The position numbers and the translations under genes were made by a program. DNA of 64,000 bases from Clostridium sp. Its GTDB lineage: Bacteria; Bacillota; Clostridia; Clostridiales; Clostridiaceae. Where the stretch lies: assembly GCA_029257045.1 (NCBI GenBank), contig JARIDB010000081.1, positions 1 through 64,000 on the forward strand, read 5' to 3'. Positions 37,381 through 45,213 of the stretch are shown here, one piece after another (position 1 is the stretch's first letter; every line of letters starts with the position of its first letter). The notes under the pieces were generated by a model. The model was not told where the DNA came from, searched no databases, and was given only the letters and a program-made list of their open reading frames with translations.

Positions 37381-37417
37381 ATTTTCAGCAATGTTGAAAA
37401 TCTTTTTTTTTTTTTTT
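37381..37417 (+). terminator. terminator with a 15-T tract
   Basis: ATTTTCA (37381-37387) pairs with TGAAAAT (37395-37401), followed by C and then fifteen consecutive T (37403-37417). It lies 20 nt after the ATPase gene. Confidence 0.8.
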
Positions 37418-37512
37418 GTAATCTAGATGAATTGTCAATTAGTTGAGGTTCTATAAGAAAATTATTTTAAATAGAATATTAATAAGAATTTAAAGAAAAA
37501 TGTGGGGGAAAG

Positions 37513-40038
37513 ATGAAGAATAAATATGACTTTAGTTTCTTATTAGTAGAGTTTAAGGACTTATATAAGGCTGTAAATACCTTAAAGGAGGAAGATGAGC
37601 CAAGGTTAAAAATAAATGGGGTAACAAAAGTTATTAAACAATCAATTATAAATATATATTTAAAAAATAATATATTTTATAATAGTGAAAAGACTTTAAA
37701 AGAAAATATTGAGTTTATAGCAAGAAAAGAAATTCTTCCATATTCCTTAATGAAATATCTTCTTAAATATATTGAAGACATTAAATATTCTGAGGAAATC
37801 TTAGAAAATAAAATTAATAGTAAAAAGAATAGTGAATTTAAATATAAGGAAATATCAAAGGTTATATATAATGAAGAATTACTTTATGAACTTTTAGTTT
37901 GGATGACGATAAATTTAGGGGAAGAAGATTATTCTCTTTTTTTTAATAAGTTGAAAGAAGAGGAAAAACATATATTCTCTAAATACTTAATAAAAGAGAA
38001 AGAAGATATAGTAAATAATTATGAAGAAAATTTAGAAGAAATATATATAGACGAAGAAGATGAATTAGATGAAGAATATAATGAAATAATAGATTTAGAA
38101 GATGATAATTTAAAAGATGAAAGTTTTATTACTGGTGAGTTATATTATTTGGGAAAAAGTGTGAACAAAGATTATTTCAAAGCAAAAAAGTTGTTTGAAA
38201 TATCTGCAAGTGAAGGAAATAAATATTCTCAAAGTTATTTAGGGCTATTTTATGAAAAGGGTTATGGTTGTAATAAAGATATAGATAAGGCTATTTATTG
38301 GTATAAGAAAGCTGCTCTAAATGGAAATTCTTTTTCTCAATACTCCTTAGGATATCTTTATTTTACAGGAATAGAAATAAAGAGAAATCTAGAGTACTCT
38401 TTTAAGTGGTATAAGGAAGCTGCGGAAAATGATTTTCCTCCAGCACAATATGCTTTATCTTATCTTTATAAAAATGGAGAAGGTTGTGAAAAGAGTATAT
38501 TTAAAGCTTACTATTGGTTAGAAATTTCAGCAGAAAATGATTTTGAAGATGCTTATTATATTTTAGGTCAATCGTATTTAGAAGGAAGACATGTTGAAAA
38601 AGATTATAGTAAAGCTTTTTTTTATTTATCAAAGGGAGCAGAAAAAGGCGATATTGAATGTTTAGAAGCTATTGGTGATATGTATTATAATGGAATATAC
38701 TTAGATGAAGATAGAGAAAAAGCTTTTTATTATTACAATAAAAGTATTGAAGAGGGAAATATAAAAATTTATTACAAACTAGGTAAAATTTATGAGGAAG
38801 AAGAAAATATTGAAATATCTTTATTAAACTATCTTAAAGGGCATAATAATGGAGATTTAAAGGCTACTCAGAAATTAGGAATAATGTATTATAATGGTGA
38901 AGGCGTAGAAAAAGATGAGGAAAAAGCCCTTAAGTATATGGAAATAGCTATAGAAGGAGAAGATCCTCATTCCCTATACGTGATAGGCGTGGTATACTTA
39001 AATAGAGATAGAGAAAAAGGGTTAGAGTACCTTAAAAAGGCCTATAAAAAGGGGTCGCATTATGCAGCAGAAATATTAGCTAGTGAATATTTACTTGAAC
39101 TTTTAAATAATAAAGAAGTGAAGGAAGAGGAAATACTAGAATATATAAATTTTGCAGTAGAAAAAGATCTTCCAGATTCTATTTACTATTATGGATTAGC
39201 TCATATTTATGGAATTGGGTTAGATATAAACACAGAAAAGGCTTTTGAGCTTTTTATAAAGGCTGCTAATAAAGGCTCAGAAAAATCAATGTTAAAGCTT
39301 GGGAATTGCTATAAACATGGAGTTTATGTTAAGGAAAATATTAAGCTTTCTCTATTTTGGTATGAAGAGGCTGCAAAGAAGGAATCTGTAGAAGCATACT
39401 TAAATATTATTGAGATTTATGAAAAGGGAATAGGCATAGAGATAGATGAAATAAAAGCTCTTCAATATGCTTATAGGTTAAGGGATATTAATTTGATTGA
39501 AGGTGATACTAAGCTAATATACTATAATGCCAAAGGAATAGGTGTTGAACCTTCGGAAAAAATGGCACGTGAATATTTAAAAGAACTTTTAATATTAGAC
39601 GAAGGAAAATACTACAACATACTTGGAGAATTATCCGAAGAAGAATTATTAGGCAATAAAAAAGAAGAAAGTCATATCCATTATTTAAGGTCTATTGGAC
39701 TTGGTGAGGTAAAAGCCTTTGCAAATTTAGAATATTATCTTCATCTAGGAGAAAAAGATTTAATAAATAAAAAATTCCTAAGTGAGATAAAAGGAAGATT
39801 TAATATTTTTGAGTATGGAAAATGTGTCTATGTAGAAGGGGTTAATAATATTAAAGAAGGAAAAAAAATAAATAATAACAAATTAATAAGTAGAGGTTTA
39901 AAAGATATAAAGAAAAGTATTCACCTAGGATTCTATGAAGGAATAAATTATTTGATAAATTACTATGAAACAGAGGAAATTAATGATTTTGAACTATATA
40001 AATACAAACAAAAGAAAGTTTATTATAGAATTTTATAA
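37513..40038 (+). CDS. large Sel1-repeat (TPR-like) protein
   Basis: This is an 841-residue acidic protein. After about 160 unassigned N-terminal residues and a very acidic linker (about 165-205, rich in Glu/Asp), it carries about a dozen Sel1-like repeats. Examples are YSQSYLGLFYEKGYGCNKDI, FSQYSLGYLYFTG, PPAQYALSYLYKNGEGCEKS and DLKATQKLGIMYYNGEGVEK, each near 36 residues. The last about 150 residues are less regular. Sel1 solenoids bind protein partners and often act as scaffolds. There is no signal peptide or membrane segment, so it is probably cytoplasmic. It is monocistronic with GGGGGAAAG before the ATG and a terminator after. The partner is unknown. Confidence 0.85.
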   Translation: MKNKYDFSFLLVEFKDLYKAVNTLKEEDEPRLKINGVTKVIKQSIINIYLKNNIFYNSEKTLKENIEFIARKEILPYSLMKYLLKYIEDIKYSEEILENKINSKKNSEFKYKEISKVIYNEELLYELLVWMTINLGEEDYSLFFNKLKEEEKHIFSKYLIKEKEDIVNNYEENLEEIYIDEEDELDEEYNEIIDLEDDNLKDESFITGELYYLGKSVNKDYFKAKKLFEISASEGNKYSQSYLGLFYEKGYGCNKDIDKAIYWYKKAALNGNSFSQYSLGYLYFTGIEIKRNLEYSFKWYKEAAENDFPPAQYALSYLYKNGEGCEKSIFKAYYWLEISAENDFEDAYYILGQSYLEGRHVEKDYSKAFFYLSKGAEKGDIECLEAIGDMYYNGIYLDEDREKAFYYYNKSIEEGNIKIYYKLGKIYEEEENIEISLLNYLKGHNNGDLKATQKLGIMYYNGEGVEKDEEKALKYMEIAIEGEDPHSLYVIGVVYLNRDREKGLEYLKKAYKKGSHYAAEILASEYLLELLNNKEVKEEEILEYINFAVEKDLPDSIYYYGLAHIYGIGLDINTEKAFELFIKAANKGSEKSMLKLGNCYKHGVYVKENIKLSLFWYEEAAKKESVEAYLNIIEIYEKGIGIEIDEIKALQYAYRLRDINLIEGDTKLIYYNAKGIGVEPSEKMAREYLKELLILDEGKYYNILGELSEEELLGNKKEESHIHYLRSIGLGEVKAFANLEYYLHLGEKDLINKKFLSEIKGRFNIFEYGKCVYVEGVNNIKEGKKINNNKLISRGLKDIKKSIHLGFYEGINYLINYYETEEINDFELYKYKQKKVYYRIL

Positions 40039-40049
40039 AGTTGTATTGT

Positions 40050-40081
40050 AGGGTTAAAGTCAGTAATTTAGCCCTTTTTAC
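40050..40081 (+). terminator. terminator after Sel1 gene
   Basis: AGGGTTAAA pairs with TTTAGCCCT around an 8-nt loop (one mismatch) with a TTTTTA tail. Confidence 0.75.
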
Positions 40082-40153
40082 TATGCTATAAATTCTATAA
40101 ATATTACTAAAAAAATATTTTTTAAAATTTTATTTCAAAAAATAAAAAAAATA

Positions 40154-40181
40154 TTGAAATGAAATAAAATTAGTGTATAAT
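40154..40181 (+). promoter_or_regulatory. promoter of the Lac-family PTS operon
   Basis: TTGAAA (40154-40159), a 16-nt spacer and TATAAT (40176-40181), about 60 nt before the IIA gene. The spacer GAAATAAAAT tract is AT-rich; no operator was identified. Confidence 0.65.
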
Positions 40182-40241
40182 AGAGAATAAGAAAGCAAAT
40201 AAAAACAAAAAATAAAGATAAAGTTTAATGGAGGTTGCAAA

Positions 40242-40565
40242 ATGGCAGAAAACATGGATATGGAAGTAATAATATTTGAAATAATAAGTCAAGGTGGTAC
40301 AGCAAAAGGATTAGCATACGAAGCATTAGAAGCTGCCGAAAAGGGAGATTATGATAAAGCAGACCAGTGTTTAAAAGAAGCTGATGATTGTTTACTTGAA
40401 GCACATAAGATACAAACTAGCATAATACAAGCAGAAGCTAGAGGAGAAAAAACAGAAGTATCAGTACTATTTGTACATGCTCAGGATCATTTAATGACAG
40501 CAATAGAAGCTAAAACATTAATCGAACACATAATTAAACTTCACAAGAAGATAGATAATAAATAA
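40242..40565 (+). CDS. PTS lactose/cellobiose-family IIA component
   Basis: This is a 107-residue all-helical IIA of the Lac family (PF02255-type). Conserved features are the ISQGGTAKGLAYEALEAAEKGDYDKA opening and the phosphorylated His in LFVHAQDHLMTAIEA (His about 78). It passes phosphate from HPr to the IIB protein. The family is 100-110 residues, so it is complete. The IIB and IIC partners lie downstream in the same direction, but separated by a small membrane gene and an internal promoter. Because the operon continues into mupG and an amino-sugar kinase, the substrate is probably a GlcNAc/MurNAc-containing sugar rather than cellobiose; that is inference. Confidence 0.9.
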   Translation: MAENMDMEVIIFEIISQGGTAKGLAYEALEAAEKGDYDKADQCLKEADDCLLEAHKIQTSIIQAEARGEKTEVSVLFVHAQDHLMTAIEAKTLIEHIIKLHKKIDNK

Positions 40566-40593
40566 TAAAGATAAACAAAAAGGAGGTATTAGA

Positions 40594-40926
40594 TTGAAAA
40601 AAGCAGCTAGTTATAAAACATTAGAAGCTAAAAGAACAGATTATGATATACCAACCTTTGGTTTCAAAAGTGCCTTTTTAATAGTTTTTGGTGGAGTTGT
40701 GGGAAGCGTAGTTTTTCCATTCTTACTTAGCTATTTAGGGGTAGGTAAAGATTTATCAATGTTAATTGGAAATATATTATTTCCATCTCTTGCAATATCT
40801 TATTCAAGATACTTTGTAGAAAGTAAAAAAGGTATTTGTAAAGAATTTTGGATAAACTATGGGATATTTGCACTTTCTTTTGGAATAATAACATATTTCT
40901 GGAGATACTTAGGGGTATTTATGTAA
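40594..40926 (+). CDS. small membrane protein in PTS operon, unknown function
   Basis: This is a 110-residue protein with about three hydrophobic segments (about 25-48, 53-70 and 85-108) and a charged N-terminus (MKKAASYKTLEAKRTDYD). No family recognised. It starts at TTG after AAAGGAGG, 28 nt after the IIA gene. It is placed exactly between PTS IIA and IIB genes, where family operons usually have none. It might be an accessory of the IIC permease or an unrelated passenger. Confidence 0.65.
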   Translation: MKKAASYKTLEAKRTDYDIPTFGFKSAFLIVFGGVVGSVVFPFLLSYLGVGKDLSMLIGNILFPSLAISYSRYFVESKKGICKEFWINYGIFALSFGIITYFWRYLGVFM

Positions 40927-40983
40927 TATTTATATAAGTTAAGAAATATAATTTCATTATTTTTAAAAAAAAGTGAAAAATAT

Positions 40984-41012
40984 TTGCGCATTATGTGAAA
41001 ACGATTTATAAT
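40984..41012 (+). promoter_or_regulatory. internal promoter with cre-like site before IIB
   Basis: TTGCGC (40984-40989), 17-nt spacer, TATAAT (41007-41012). A cre-like sequence TGAAAACGATTTAT (40996-41009) overlaps the spacer and -10; it matches the Bacillus cre consensus TGWAANCGNTNWCA except at the last two bases. Catabolite repression by CcpA is suggested. Confidence 0.55.
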
Positions 41013-41059
41013 TATATTAAAAAATATTAAAAGTTATATTATTTTAGGAGGTATTTTAA

Positions 41060-41365
41060 ATGAAAGTATTATTTGTTTGTTCACAAGGAATGTCTAGTGC
41101 AATTGCGGTAAAGGCATTAAAGAAAGAAGCAGAAAAAAATGGAATAGATATGGTGGTTAACGCAGTTAGCACACAGGAATTTGAAGAAGAAGTAAAGGAT
41201 GGATATGATGCAGCTATGGTTGCTCCACAAGTTAGACATCGTTTTGACTATTTAAAAGAATATGCAGATGCTGCGAAAGTTCCATGTGCATTAATTCAAC
41301 CACAAGCTTATAGCCCACTTGGTGGAGCGAAGTTATTAAAACAAGTTCAAGATTTATTAAAGTAA
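41060..41365 (+). CDS. PTS lactose/cellobiose-family IIB component
   Basis: This is a 101-residue IIB with a Rossmann-like fold. The phosphocysteine loop is at the N-terminus, LFVCSQGMSSAIAV (Cys7). Other typical segments are AMVAPQVRHRFDYLKEYA and the C-terminal YSPLGGAKLLKQV. It accepts phosphate from the IIA His and gives it to the sugar bound by IIC. AGGAGGT precedes the ATG, and 127 nt separate it from IIC. Complete for the family. Confidence 0.9.
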   Translation: MKVLFVCSQGMSSAIAVKALKKEAEKNGIDMVVNAVSTQEFEEEVKDGYDAAMVAPQVRHRFDYLKEYADAAKVPCALIQPQAYSPLGGAKLLKQVQDLLK

Positions 41366-41492
41366 ACAATGGATTAGATTAATTAATAGATTAAAAGCTA
41401 TTAATTAATAATAAATCTAGGACAAGATAAGCTACTTATTAATTTGTAAATTATATTATATAATTTAAATATTTATTTTAGGAGGATTTCAA

Positions 41493-42761
41493 ATGGAAAA
41501 ATTCGCTGAATTTTTAGACAAGAAATTGTCAACGCCTATGGCAAAACTTGCAGAGCAACGTCATTTACGTGCTGTGCGTGATGGTATTATAGCTACATTA
41601 CCACTTATTATTGTTGGATCACTATTCATTATAGTAGGTATTCCACCACTACCTCAAGATTGGGGAATAACAATATGGTTAAAGGCTAACAACAGTGTGT
41701 CAATGTTACCTTACCGTATGACAATGTATATTATGACTTTATATGCTACATGGGGTATAGGTTATAGTTTAGCTAAATCTTATAAGTTAGATGGAGTTAC
41801 TGGGGGAGTTCTTTCAGCAATTGCATTCTTACTTACTATAACACCACAAGTAGTTGAAGGAGTAGGCTGGGTATTACCTATGGCTAACCTAGGTGGTGGC
41901 GGAATGTTCGTTGGTATATTAGTATCAATATTCGCCGTTGAAGTTTTAAGATTTACAACAGTTAAGAACTTTAGAATTAGAATGCCAGAACAAGTTCCAG
42001 CTTCAGTTGCAAGATCATTTGAAGCATTAACACCAACAGCTTTAGTTGTTGTTATAATTGGAAGTATCACATACTTTGCTAAATTTGATTGGCATGCATT
42101 TATAGGTAAATTAGTTGGACCGTTAGTAACAGCAACTGATACACTTCCAAGTGTATGGATATTAATAATATTAGTTACATTCTTCTGGTCATTTGGTATC
42201 CACGGAGTTTCAATCGTTGGATCAATAGCTAGACCATTATGGTTACAATTATTAGACAAAAACACTGTAGCAGCAGCTGATGGAGTTGCTTCAACAGCAT
42301 TACCAGCAATAGCAGCAGAACCTTTCTTCCAATGGTTTATTTGGATAGGTGGATCAGGAGCTACTATTGGATTAGTTATAGCTTTATCAATGTTTGCTAA
42401 ATCAACTTATGGTAAGCAATTAGGAAGAGCTGCATTAGTTCCAGGAATATTTAATATTAATGAACCAATAATATTTGGTGCTCCAATAGTATTAAACCCA
42501 ACATTAATCATACCATTTATAATAACACCACTTGTAACAGGAACACTTGCGTGGATAGCTACAAGCATGGGATTAGTTGGAAGAGTTGTTGTTACTGCAC
42601 CTTGGACATTACCAGGACCAATAGGAGCTTGGATGGCTACCGGTGGAGACTGGAGAGCAGCAGTATTAAACATTATATGTATAGGAATTTCAGTTGTAAT
42701 TTACTATCCGTTTATGAAAATCTATGATAAGAAATTATTCTTAGAAGAGCAAGGACAATAA
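41493..42761 (+). CDS. PTS lactose/cellobiose-family IIC permease
   Basis: This is a 422-residue membrane permease of the Lac family (EIIC). It has about ten hydrophobic segments. Typical features are FLDKKLSTPMAKLAEQRHLRAVRDGI at the start, WSFGIHGVSIVGSIARPL, and the substrate-site stretch PGIFNINEPIIFGAPIVLNPTLIIPF (about 311-336). It moves the sugar in with phosphorylation by IIB. The substrate is likely a beta-linked (amino-)disaccharide given the following mupG gene. AGGAGG precedes the ATG. A terminator-like hairpin follows, which may partly insulate the mupG gene. Confidence 0.92.
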   Translation: MEKFAEFLDKKLSTPMAKLAEQRHLRAVRDGIIATLPLIIVGSLFIIVGIPPLPQDWGITIWLKANNSVSMLPYRMTMYIMTLYATWGIGYSLAKSYKLDGVTGGVLSAIAFLLTITPQVVEGVGWVLPMANLGGGGMFVGILVSIFAVEVLRFTTVKNFRIRMPEQVPASVARSFEALTPTALVVVIIGSITYFAKFDWHAFIGKLVGPLVTATDTLPSVWILIILVTFFWSFGIHGVSIVGSIARPLWLQLLDKNTVAAADGVASTALPAIAAEPFFQWFIWIGGSGATIGLVIALSMFAKSTYGKQLGRAALVPGIFNINEPIIFGAPIVLNPTLIIPFIITPLVTGTLAWIATSMGLVGRVVVTAPWTLPGPIGAWMATGGDWRAAVLNIICIGISVVIYYPFMKIYDKKLFLEEQGQ

Positions 42762-42800
42762 ATTATAATAGAATAATAAAAAAGTTTAAACTAATAATAT

Positions 42801-42831
42801 AAGTGGTGAAGAAATTCACCACTTTATTTTA
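42801..42831 (+). terminator. hairpin terminator between IIC and mupG
   Basis: A perfect AAGTGGTGAA/TTCACCACTT stem with a GAAA tetraloop-type loop and TATTTTA tail. Because the next gene is in the same pathway it may attenuate rather than end transcription. Confidence 0.7.
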
Positions 42832-42864
42832 AAAATAAACAAAATAAAATCAGAGGTGAAGGTT

Positions 42865-43953
42865 ATGGGAAAATTAGGAATATCAATTTATTCAGAAAAA
42901 ACAACAGAAGAAGCAATTTATAACTACATAGATACAGCAAGTAAATATGGATTTACTAGAATTTTTTCTTGTTTACTTTCTGTAGATGATACAAAAGAAA
43001 ATATAAAAAAGAAATTTAAAAAAATAAATGAATATGCAAAAAATAAGGGCTTTGAAATTATATTAGATGTAAGCCCAAGAGTATTTAATGAACTAGGAGT
43101 AAGTTACAAAGATTTAAGCTTTTTCAAGGAAGTAGGAGCTGATGGACTAAGATTAGATATGGGATTTTCAGGTTCAGAAGAATCTTTAATGACATTTAAT
43201 GATGAAGGACTTAAAATTGAAATCAATATGAGTAATAACACTCATTATATAGATACAATAATCGATTATATGCCTAACAAAGAAAACTTAATTGCTTGTC
43301 ATAATTTTTATCCTCATAGATATAGTGGATTAAATTTTGATCACTTTATGAAATGTACAGAAAACTTTAAAAAATATGGTTTAAGAACAGCAGCTTTCGT
43401 TACAAGCCAAAATAAAGATACTTTTGGTCCTTGGCCTGTGACAGATGGTCTTCCAACTTTAGAATCACACCGTACTTTACCTATGGATATTCAAGCAAAA
43501 CATTTAATTGCTTTAGGAAATATAGATGATATAATAATTTCTAACTGTTATCCAACAGAAGAAGAATTAATGAAGCTTGGAACAATGAGAAGAGACATGG
43601 TTACTTTTGATTTAGAATTATTTGAAGGAACACCAGAAATAGAGCAAAAGATACTATTTGAAGAAAAACATTTCAATAGAGGAGATTTCTCAGATAATAT
43701 AATAAGATCAACTCAAAGCCGTGTAAAATATAAAGGACATGATTTCAAATTATTTAACGCACCAGAAATAATTAAAAAAGGTGATGTAATTATTGAAAGT
43801 AGTGAATATGGTCACTATGCAGGAGAATTGCAAATAGCTTTAAATGATATGATAAACAGCGGAAAATCAAATGTTGTTGGACATATTAAAGATGAAGAAT
43901 TATTTATATTAAACTACATTAAACCATGGCAAAAATTCAACTTTAGACATTGA
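42865..43953 (+). CDS. mupG: MupG-type 6-phospho-N-acetylmuramidase (DUF871), copy 1
   Basis: This is a 362-residue protein of the DUF871/MupG family: a TIM-barrel domain (about 1-235) and a small C-terminal beta domain (about 250-362). Conserved stretches are LGISIYSEKTTEEAIYNYID, EIILDVSPRVFNELG, GADGLRLDMGFSG, CHNFYPHRYSGL (about 148-159) and the EYGHYAGELQIAL motif near the end. Characterised MupG hydrolyses MurNAc-6-phosphate-GlcNAc into MurNAc-6-phosphate and GlcNAc in the cytoplasm. This suits a position after a disaccharide PTS and before an amino-sugar kinase. The ATG follows GAGGTGAAGGTT. The stop codon is directly followed by the conserved intergenic element at 43953. A second copy lies at 55412. 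Confidence 0.85.
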   Translation: MGKLGISIYSEKTTEEAIYNYIDTASKYGFTRIFSCLLSVDDTKENIKKKFKKINEYAKNKGFEIILDVSPRVFNELGVSYKDLSFFKEVGADGLRLDMGFSGSEESLMTFNDEGLKIEINMSNNTHYIDTIIDYMPNKENLIACHNFYPHRYSGLNFDHFMKCTENFKKYGLRTAAFVTSQNKDTFGPWPVTDGLPTLESHRTLPMDIQAKHLIALGNIDDIIISNCYPTEEELMKLGTMRRDMVTFDLELFEGTPEIEQKILFEEKHFNRGDFSDNIIRSTQSRVKYKGHDFKLFNAPEIIKKGDVIIESSEYGHYAGELQIALNDMINSGKSNVVGHIKDEELFILNYIKPWQKFNFRH

Positions 43954-44039
43954 GCACTTGGTGAAGTCAAACGTAGTGAAGACTGAACTTAGTGCGAAAG
44001 CCCATCTACTGAAGCTTGCCTGAAGTAGATGTTCCTCTT
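43953..44039 (+). repeat. conserved intergenic element, copy A
   Basis: Helix 1 is GCACT (43954-43958) with AGTGC (43991-43995); inside it GT-GA-AGTC faces GACT-GA-AC. A linker GAAAGCC follows, then helix 2, CATCTACT (44003-44010) with AGTAGATG (44024-44031), ending GTTCCTCTT. The same plan recurs at 46447, 48155 and 55172. It starts at the mupG stop codon and precedes the kinase gene. Confidence 0.7.
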
Positions 44040-44102
44040 AAAAAAGAAAATTAGAAATTTAGTGAGATAGAGGTTCGTTTAAAACATAGTGGAGGTGTAG
44101 TT

Positions 44103-45053
44103 ATGTATTTCTTAGGTATAGATGGTGGTGGAACAAAGACTTGCTTTAGCCTTATAGATGAGAAGGGAAACCTTTTAACTAGGGTAATAAAGGGGACTTG
44201 TCACCCAGCTCAAATAGGATTTGAAAACTTAGAAAAGTTATTATTTGAAGGGTTAGATGAAATAACAAAAGAAATGAAAATTTCGAAAAAAGATATAAAT
44301 TATAGTTATCTTGGACTTGCGGGATTTGGAATAGTTAAAGAGATAGCAGATAAAATAGCCATTATAGTTTCTAAAGTTTTTGAAGGAATGAAATATACTT
44401 TAAATAGTGATGTTAGGGTTGCAATTGCAGGAACTTTAGCTTGCGAAGATGGTATAAACATAGTTGCAGGAACAGGATCTATAGTATTAGCCCTTAAAGA
44501 TGAAGAAGTAAAAAGATGTGGTGGTTGGGGATATTCTGTAGGAGATGAAGGTTCAGCCTACTGGATAGGAAAAAAAGCCTTAGCTACATTTAGTAAAGAA
44601 AGTGATGGAAGGTTAGAAAAATCCCATTTATATCATATATTTAAAGAAAAGCTAAACCTAGATAAAGATTATGAAATAATATCCTTTGTAAATGATAAGG
44701 TTAAAGGAGATAGAGGAGAAATTGCAAAACTTGCATCTCTTTGCTCACAGGCAGCTACTTTAGGAGATAAAGCAGCTATTAATATTTTTAAAGAGGCAGC
44801 CTATGAAATATCAGAAACAGTAAAAGTCCTTCTTAAAAATTACAAAGAAGAAGAAACAGTTAAAATTTCTTATGCAGGAGGAGTATTTAAATCAGGAGAT
44901 TTAATACTAAATCCTTTAAGAAAGTATTTATCAGGAACAAAAGCTAATATAATAGAGCCACAGTTTGAACCAGATCTAGGAGCTTGCTTACTTGCTTATA
45001 TAAGTTCTGGATTAAAACTAGAAAAAGAAGTAAAAGAAAACTTAAAAAGATAA
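44103..45053 (+). CDS. BadF/BadG-type N-acetylglucosamine (or MurNAc) kinase
   Basis: This is a 316-residue sugar kinase of the BadF/BadG/NagK fold. Phosphate-1 motif: MYFLGIDGGGTKTCFSLID (1-19). Phosphate-2/adenosine regions: NIVAGTGSIVLAL (about 119-131), GGWGYSVGDEGSAYWIGKKAL (about 138-158) and SYAGGVFKSGD. It phosphorylates an amino sugar with ATP. In Clostridium acetobutylicum, MurK of this type phosphorylates both GlcNAc and MurNAc. Here it could act on the GlcNAc released by MupG. GGAGGTG precedes the ATG. It is the last gene of block 1 and is followed by a terminator. GlcNAc-only specificity is equally possible, so no symbol is given. Confidence 0.85.
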   Translation: MYFLGIDGGGTKTCFSLIDEKGNLLTRVIKGTCHPAQIGFENLEKLLFEGLDEITKEMKISKKDINYSYLGLAGFGIVKEIADKIAIIVSKVFEGMKYTLNSDVRVAIAGTLACEDGINIVAGTGSIVLALKDEEVKRCGGWGYSVGDEGSAYWIGKKALATFSKESDGRLEKSHLYHIFKEKLNLDKDYEIISFVNDKVKGDRGEIAKLASLCSQAATLGDKAAINIFKEAAYEISETVKVLLKNYKEEETVKISYAGGVFKSGDLILNPLRKYLSGTKANIIEPQFEPDLGACLLAYISSGLKLEKEVKENLKR

Positions 45054-45078
45054 AACTAAAAAATAATTCTAATAAAAA

Positions 45079-45117
45079 GAGGCTATTGCAAAATAAGTTT
45101 TGCAATAGCCTTATTTA
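45079..45117. terminator. bidirectional terminator, kinase / CDF transporter
   Basis: A perfect 13-bp stem GGCTATTGCAAAA/TTTTGCAATAGCC with loop TAAG and T-rich tails on both strands, between converging genes. Confidence 0.85.
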
Positions 45118-45213
45118 ATTATAAATTTTAAAAGTTAATTTGTATATTAATAAAGATAAATACTATAAGACTTAAAAGAACATGTTTTTATAATATAACC
45201 TTTATAAGTGCAA

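Noticed and set aside
41780..42265. Open frame of about 161 codons on the minus strand under the PTS IIC gene
   Set aside because: Antisense shadow of a hydrophobic gene, without start signal or recognisable protein pattern.
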